Shown: positions 25,770 to 29,400 of the stretch, piece by piece
How positions within the stretch are numbered: position 1 is the first letter of the stretch
Layout of the letters: each line of letters opens with the position of its first letter
Assembly (NCBI GenBank): GCA_003240735.1
Contig: QFNE01000026.1
Span: 1 to 29,400 of the forward strand
Direction of reading: 5' to 3'
Origin: Paracoccus denitrificans
Lineage (GTDB): Bacteria; Pseudomonadota; Alphaproteobacteria; Rhodobacterales; Rhodobacteraceae
DNA: 29,400 bases
Notes under the pieces: generated by a model
What the model was told of the DNA's origin: nothing
The model's input: only the letters and a program-made list of their open reading frames with translations
Database searches by the model: none
Made by a program: the position numbers and the translations under genes

Positions 25770-26263
25770 ATGACCGGGGCAGAGCTCGCGGCCCTCCGCC
25801 GAAGGGCAGGTCTCTCTCAGTCATCCTTGGCGCGCAAGACAGGCGTGTCGAGGCAGTCAATCAGCTACTGGGAACGTCAGTCGGCCGTTGACGGAAGCTC
25901 AGCGATCCCGATCAGGATCGCGCACGAGTTGGATGCTGCCAGTAGCGCGTTGATACTGGCAAGCCAACCTCTCCAGAGGGCTCTTCCCCCTCGTATCAAG
26001 GGCCCTATCGAGCTCCGACAATGGAGAGCCATTATCCAGGCGATCGCGGGCGCAGAAATCGCAGAGGCGGAACGACCCAAGTGCGGCGCTCGCACGCACA
26101 GCGGCACAGCGTGCCGTTCACCAGGAGAGGACGGACGGACGAGGTGCCGGCTGCACGGCGGCCTGTCAACCGGACCAAAGACGGAGCTGGCCGCAAACGG
26201 ATCGCAAAGGCCCAAAAGAGACGCTGGGCCACGCCGCGTGTTGATATGGATGACCCGGAATAG
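25770..26263 (+). pseudogene. XRE helix-turn-helix fused to an HGGxSTG domain, frameshifted at the end
   Basis: From ATG 25770 the first 45 residues are a Cro/CI-type HTH (LRRRAGLSQSSLARKTGVSR, SISYWE). From about residue 105 comes a Cys/His-rich part beginning CGARTHSGTACRSPG and leading to HGGLSTGPKTE (His129 to Glu139), the hallmark of HGGxSTG-domain proteins found in many phage-like elements. The family continuation AGRKRIAKAQKRRW is encoded in another frame. One G missing after 26186 (GAGGCT to GAGCT) explains this exactly and would give a 164-aa protein ending at 26263. The present frame instead runs to 26270 with an unrelated tail. A GAGG ribosome site precedes the start. Role: probable element regulator; function of the HGGxSTG part is unknown. 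Confidence 0.7.
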
Positions 26264-26270
26264 TGTTTAG

Positions 26271-26749
26271 AAAAGTCTATGCTCGGCCGAATTTGCGTTT
26301 GCGCTCATGGGGTCTTAGGCAACGACGTTCGACAGTTGGTTTGGATGTACCGTCGGAGGAGGCGGTGAATGAAACCTTTAAAAATGAAAAAAGCGGTTGA
26401 TCCAAGAATGACGTGAGCAATCATCTTATCTATGCCGCTTAGAAGCGCCGTCGGTCCGTCGAAGGCTGCTAAATAACAGGGCGCGTGGTACTCTCATCTG
26501 ACTGCGCTTAGTTTCCGACCCGCGCCCCTCGGAGATCTCGGACTTGTCGACCGCGTGCATCGGCCTTGGACCATGCCGCCCCCCTCAATCTGATCGCGGG
26601 TGAGCGGCACGCGTAGAAGTGGCGCGACGCGCAGTTTGCTTTCTCGCTTGTCGGAGGCAGATTTGAAGCTGCAAAGAGCAACAAACGTTAGCGTATCCTG
26701 CCCCTCACCTTCCTGCTCTCATCCTAATCGTTTCTTAGGACCATGGTGA
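26271..26749. other. Unassigned stretch between the XRE-HGGxSTG gene and the IS66 remnant
   Basis: About 480 bp with no convincing open frame on either strand and no RNA gene recognised. The first half is AT-rich (poly-A tract around 26378-26392), the second half GC-rich, which suggests a junction of DNA of different origin. No IS66 terminal inverted repeat could be identified at its right edge. Confidence 0.5.
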
Positions 26750-27151
26750 TTGTTGGAATGGATTTTCTCCATAGAGACTACATTGGAGGTTCTCCCGGTT
26801 GGCGCTCAGGTCCGTCGGAACCGAAAGTGGCCCTATGAGGTGAAGTCCCGGATCGTGGCGGAGACGGTGAAGCCGGCTCTCACGGTGAATGCTGTCGCGA
26901 GGCCTCATGGTGTTCCGGCGAACCATGTTTCGGCTTGGCGAGCTCTGGCGCGCAAAGGGCGGCTTGTGCTGCCTGCGCGGGAGAGTCGGGTGAAACTTGC
27001 TTTGTTGAAGATTGGCCCGGCTGCTGATGGACCACGTTGCGCCTTGGGCGTCGTGGACCGACCCGAGATCGTCACGGGTGCGCTGGCGATCCGTCTGGAA
27101 GCCGGGGCCTCGGCGGATCGGATCGGGTCGGTCGTGCGCGCTTGGCTGTAA
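26750..27151 (+). mobile_element. tnpA: IS66-family accessory protein TnpA
   Basis: A 133-aa frame encoding the small HTH protein of IS66-type elements. Recognisable are LEVLPVGAQVRR near the N-terminus, then KSRIVAETVKPALTVNAVAR and HGVPANHVSAWRALARKG, the typical helix-turn-helix. No ATG is available at the N-terminus; TTG 26750 or a TTG further in would be the start, or the gene has lost its true beginning. The next gene, tnpB, starts 5 bp later, as in complete IS66 elements. The third gene, tnpC (the transposase), is missing, so the element is a remnant. Confidence 0.75.
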
Positions 27152-27155
27152 GCCC

Positions 27156-27278
27156 ATGATGTTCCCGTCCAACCGCTTGGGGATCATGGTCGCGACGAAG
27201 CCCATCGACTTCCGCAAGGGTCATGATAATTTTGCTGCGCTGGTGTCGTCGGCGCTGCGCAAAACCGAAAGGCTCTGA
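27156..27278 (+). pseudogene. tnpB: IS66-family tnpB, truncated after about 36 residues
   Basis: Starts MMFPSNRLGIMVATKPIDFR, followed by KGHDNFAALVSSALRK, the invariant N-terminus of IS66 TnpB. Complete proteins have about 115 residues; here similarity ends at LRK and the frame stops at 27278. The following sequence is unrelated, so the IS was cut by deletion or recombination at about 27262-27270. Confidence 0.8.
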
Positions 27279-27279
27279 A

Positions 27280-27624
27280 CACAGTCACGAGCACCGGTAT
27301 AGATCCGACAAGCTGCCTAAGATTTTGCATGCTGTCAGCATCGAGGCGTCAGAGCGCCATTGTATCAAGTTCCGGATCGACTTGCTTATGCCATCCAAGT
27401 GGTATCGAAGGTCAATGCTGGCAGCTATTGACAGAGCCCTCGACGACGAAGCGGTGATTATCGTGGCGCTGGGTCATATCTATGAGCATGCCACAGTCAT
27501 CTCGGGCAGCTCAGGGTCCGGTTACCAGCTGCTCGACAACGACGGGCTGCGAGGGATCGATAACGATTCAATCGGCATTCGCAGAGCCACAAGGCGGCAT
27601 CGGTGGGTCGAGTTTATGTGTTGA
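27280..27624 (+). pseudogene. 3' remnant of an uncharacterised gene, possibly C39-like cysteine-peptidase fold
   Basis: An open frame without its own start follows directly on the truncated IS66 tnpB and ends at TGA 27622-27624. The C-terminal half reads AIDRALDDEAVIIVALGHIY, EHATVISGSS and YQLLDNDGLRGI. The pattern of a His in xHxTVI followed about 15 residues later by Leu-(Phe/Leu)-Asp-Asn/Ser is reminiscent of C39/papain-like peptidase-type proteins, but this is a pattern impression, not a demonstrated match. It looks like the 3' part of a gene cut by the IS66 event. An internal ATG at 27388 could still give a 78-aa product. Confidence 0.35.
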
Positions 27625-27804
27625 TCTGTGCCATGGAAGTCAAGGGCAGACAAACTCCAGACACCAACTCATGACATTTTCGCGATTTTATCATGAGAGC
27701 TGAACCGATTAGGTATAAGGATCGACGCTACATCACCGGCAAGCATAAATTGCGGAGCCCCATTACCAGGTGAAGTCTACTTCCAGAGAATTAAGTGCGA
27801 TTAA

Positions 27805-27853
27805 CAGGCTCATAACCTGAAGGCCGCAGGTTCAAATCCTGCCCCCGCAACCA
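27805..27853 (+). other. 3' fragment of initiator tRNA-Met, attR-like end of the integrative element
   Basis: The 49 nt contain the anticodon arm CAGG-CTCATAA-CCTG with anticodon CAT (27811-27813), the variable loop, the T arm (GCAGG-TTCAAAT-CCTGC), the acceptor 3' strand CCCCGCA and ACCA. The 5' half of the tRNA is absent: upstream sequence does not pair. P4-type integrases use tRNA 3' ends as attachment sites and leave such a partial copy at the far end, so this marks the right end of the element. The tRNA is followed by its own terminator at 27883. Confidence 0.75.
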
Positions 27854-27882
27854 AAAAATTACAATACATCAGATACTTAGAG

Positions 27883-27905
27883 CCCGACCTAAACAGTCGG
27901 GTTTT
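27883..27905 (+). terminator. Terminator after the tRNA end
   Basis: CCCGAC (27883-27888) and GTCGGG (27896-27901) with a 7-nt loop, followed by TTTT (27902-27905). It is 29 bp after the CCA of the tRNA fragment and is probably the original tRNA gene terminator. Confidence 0.8.
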
Positions 27906-27917
27906 GTGCGTTGCATT

Positions 27918-27939
27918 CCATGTCAACGCCATGTCAACG
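27918..27939. repeat. 11-bp tandem repeat next to the tRNA terminator
   Basis: CCATGTCAACG occurs twice head to tail (27918-27928 and 27929-27939). On the minus strand each copy contains GTTGACATGG. Tandem sites of this kind close to a tRNA attachment site may be arm-type integrase sites, or a -35-like TTGACA repeat. Confidence 0.6.
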
Positions 27940-28115
27940 TTCTGAGAGTCGACCCCCGCACGACAGTCGTAATCATCGACAATCACCCGCGCCCGACAAT
28001 AGCTGATGACATTCGCCGGTGTTGAGCAGAATTGCCCGTGATCTTGTGCGCCGCCCGCAGAGCAGCCCTCTCGGTGCGCTTGGCAGCGACGTTCAGCTCG
28101 TGCCATGAAGGGCAC

Positions 28116-28838
28116 ATGATCGAATTTCGCCAACTCCCTGATGACCATCCCGATCTCGCGCATTCGCCCATGCTGCGCGCAGCACTCTTGACCCTGCAAT
28201 ACGCGCAGGATCATGGCTCGATCGGCCTCACCAAAACCAAGGCGTTCAAGCGGGTCTTCGTCCATTGGGCCGTCGAGCACTTCGCCTGGCCGGGCAAAAG
28301 CGCCGAAGAAATGTTCCGCTACAATAAAGTCATCAACGAATACGAGTTCCCGCCGCTCGAGGTGTTGCACTACCTGCTGATCTCCCTGCGCCTCGGGCGG
28401 CACTTCAAGGGCGAGTTCCGGCTGACCAAGCGGGGCGCCGAGTTGGCGCACGCCCCGGGCCGCCTGTTTGCCGAACTGATCCCACACTTCGTCCTGCGCA
28501 TCGATCACGCCTCCTATGCGCGGTTCGATGATCGCCCCTCCGGCAAGTGGGATGTCTGGATGAACGTCATCAATGTCGAAGCCGACCACGGCACGACCGA
28601 GGCCGCCTTGTTCGAAGCCTTTTACGGTGAGCCGAAAGATTGGCACACTGCCGGCTGGCGCGAGATGGCCGCGTTCTCATGTTGCGTTCGTCTGCCCCTG
28701 GAGTGGGCGGGGCTACTGGTGGAGACCCGCGAACTCAGCCCGGGCAAGCATGTGTGCCATGTTTTCAAGACCCCGCTCTGGCGCAGTGCGCTGAAACTGG
28801 ACACCGATGACATGCTGCGGCCGATATTGATCCAGTAG
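28116..28838 (+). CDS. Uncharacterised 240-aa protein
   Basis: No family is recognised. ATG 28116 has a GAAGGG ribosome site at 28107-28112 and is chosen over the open frame upstream, which lacks one. The GC-rich codon use resembles the chromosomal genes of the left part. The first third (PMLRAALLTLQYAQDHGSIG, LTKTKAFKRVFVHWAV) and the middle (PPLEVLHYLLISLRLGRHF, LTKRGAEL) look like winged-helix segments, and there is no signal peptide or membrane segment, so a cytoplasmic protein is expected. It stands alone between the element end and a minus-strand ferritin-like gene. Confidence 0.75.
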   Translation: MIEFRQLPDDHPDLAHSPMLRAALLTLQYAQDHGSIGLTKTKAFKRVFVHWAVEHFAWPGKSAEEMFRYNKVINEYEFPPLEVLHYLLISLRLGRHFKGEFRLTKRGAELAHAPGRLFAELIPHFVLRIDHASYARFDDRPSGKWDVWMNVINVEADHGTTEAALFEAFYGEPKDWHTAGWREMAAFSCCVRLPLEWAGLLVETRELSPGKHVCHVFKTPLWRSALKLDTDDMLRPILIQ

Positions 28839-29172
28839 CATTTCCGGCTCAACCGCAGTGCAGACGTCCGAGCCGATCGCAGCATATGTTGCGCCATCGA
28901 CGTGGAGGGCGGAGAGCGGACTTGCGGCGGCGCGGCACTGCACGCGCGGCAATTTTGGCAAGCAGACGTTCGTGCCTGGCCCAGCGAGGACCCACGATTA
29001 GCGCGAGGAAGCTGATATGGTCGGCTGCCGCCGAATGTCATACGATAGAGCGGAGTTTGCAAAAGTAAGCTTATGCCGCTCTTCGGCATGCTGATTGACG
29101 GCCCGCAATCACCATTCTCATCGGTTGGTCAGGGCGGCGGCGATATGACGAGTTCGGTCACCCGACATGAAA
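28839..29172. other. Intergenic stretch without recognised gene
   Basis: About 330 bp between the 240-aa gene and the terminator of the converging minus-strand gene. Short frames exist but show no protein-like pattern. A perfect hairpin at 29073-29089 is the only structure noted. Confidence 0.5.
29073..29089. repeat. Small perfect hairpin
   Basis: ATGCCG (29073-29078) and CGGCAT (29084-29089) with loop CTCTT. There is no T-tract on either side; role unknown. Confidence 0.4.
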
Positions 29173-29174
29173 AG

Positions 29175-29198
29175 AAGCCCGCCTGCAGGGGCGGGTTT
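29175..29198 (-). terminator. Terminator of the ferritin-like gene
   Basis: On the minus strand AAACCCGCC and GGCGGGCTT pair (29198-29190 with 29183-29175) and are followed by CTTTT. It lies about 25 bp after the minus-strand stop codon. The stem also has Ts on the + strand, so it may work in both directions for the converging genes. Confidence 0.8.
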
Positions 29199-29222
29199 CT
29201 GAAAGTGGCTTCCGGTAACCGG

Positions 29223-29400
29223 TTACTTCTTCGAAGCCTTGCCGGAGGCGTTGATGACCGTCACCGCGAGCGCGGTGAGCTTGTTGTTAGCGGCCTTCTC
29301 CTCGTCGAGGATGGAGGTCAGAAGCGTATGCGCGTCCTCATTCCCCAGCTCCTTGGCCCATTCGCGCAGCGTGCCATAGCGGGCGATCTCGTAATGCTCC
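29223..29400 (-). CDS. YciE/YciF-type ferritin-like (DUF892) protein, only the C-terminal part in the window
   Basis: Read on the minus strand from the window edge, the last 58 codons give EHYEIARYGTLREWAKELGN, then EDAHTLLTSILDEEKAANNK, LTALAVTVINASGKASKK and TAA (29225-29223). EHYEIARYGTL and LxxxLDEEKxxxxxLT are the typical last two helices of the DUF892 four-helix-bundle proteins, with the metal-ligand type residues Glu, His and Glu; family members are linked to stress. The 5' part lies outside the window. It has its own terminator at 29175-29198 and converges with the 240-aa gene. Confidence 0.85.
   Translation of the reverse strand, partial: EHYEIARYGTLREWAKELGNEDAHTLLTSILDEEKAANNKLTALAVTVINASGKASKK

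Noticed and set aside
27810..28646. 278-codon minus-strand frame beginning within the tRNA fragment region
   Set aside because: Its end VAGAGFEPAAFRL is the well-known false translation of an antisense tRNA, and most of the frame is opposite the better supported 240-aa + gene.

Overview
The window looks like a chromosomal segment of an alphaproteobacterium of the Rhodobacteraceae type. The left two thirds are GC-rich and almost entirely + strand, with many 4-bp ATGA/GTGA gene overlaps. The nitrate-assimilation cluster has the order (nasT-nasS-nasA-nasB-nasG-nasC) described for Paracoccus denitrificans. No species can be named from the sequence alone.

Region 1 (1-5829) holds glycerol catabolism (3' part of glpD, then glpK), followed with overlaps by a short ModE-type regulator and a complete molybdate ABC transporter, modABC. 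Region 2 (5892-9050) is a MarR-controlled efflux operon: marR, a 14-TM DHA2-type MFS pump and a HlyD/EmrA-type membrane fusion protein, with a perfect 16-bp palindrome just upstream. Region 3 (9173-11437) is a molybdopterin oxidoreductase of the FdhF/YdeP family. Region 4 (11596-20273) is assimilatory nitrate reduction: the cytoplasmic nitrate sensor pair NasS/NasT, an RNA leader with tandem hexaloop hairpins (likely NasT target), nitrate/nitrite transporter NasA, NADH-nitrite reductase NasB, Rieske protein NasG and nitrate reductase NasC. Molybdenum links these regions: modABC can supply the molybdate needed by the YdeP-like enzyme and by NasC.

Region 5 (about 20280-27853) is a decaying integrative element, more AT-rich in parts. 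It has a P4-type tyrosine integrase, an AlpA-type regulator/excisionase, a primase-polymerase, a RecA-fold helicase-like ATPase, an XRE-HGGxSTG protein, an IS66 remnant and a possible cysteine-peptidase-like remnant. It ends in a 49-nt copy of the 3' end of an initiator tRNA-Met (attR-like). Reading across frames shows that five of its genes are broken by single lesions: amber in int, frameshift plus amber in the next gene, opal in alpA, and frameshifts in the ATPase and the XRE-HGGxSTG gene. The primase is intact. A conserved GAACATGC motif lies upstream of both int and alpA, and a phased GTCAC array follows the ATPase gene.

Region 6 (27854-29400) is the right flank: the terminator after the tRNA, an 11-bp tandem repeat, an uncharacterised 240-aa gene, and on the minus strand the 3' end of a YciE/YciF-type ferritin-like gene with its terminator. 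The most interesting parts are the wrecked P4-like satellite element with its readable control sites and the three-hairpin nas leader. No complete novel system is demonstrated.
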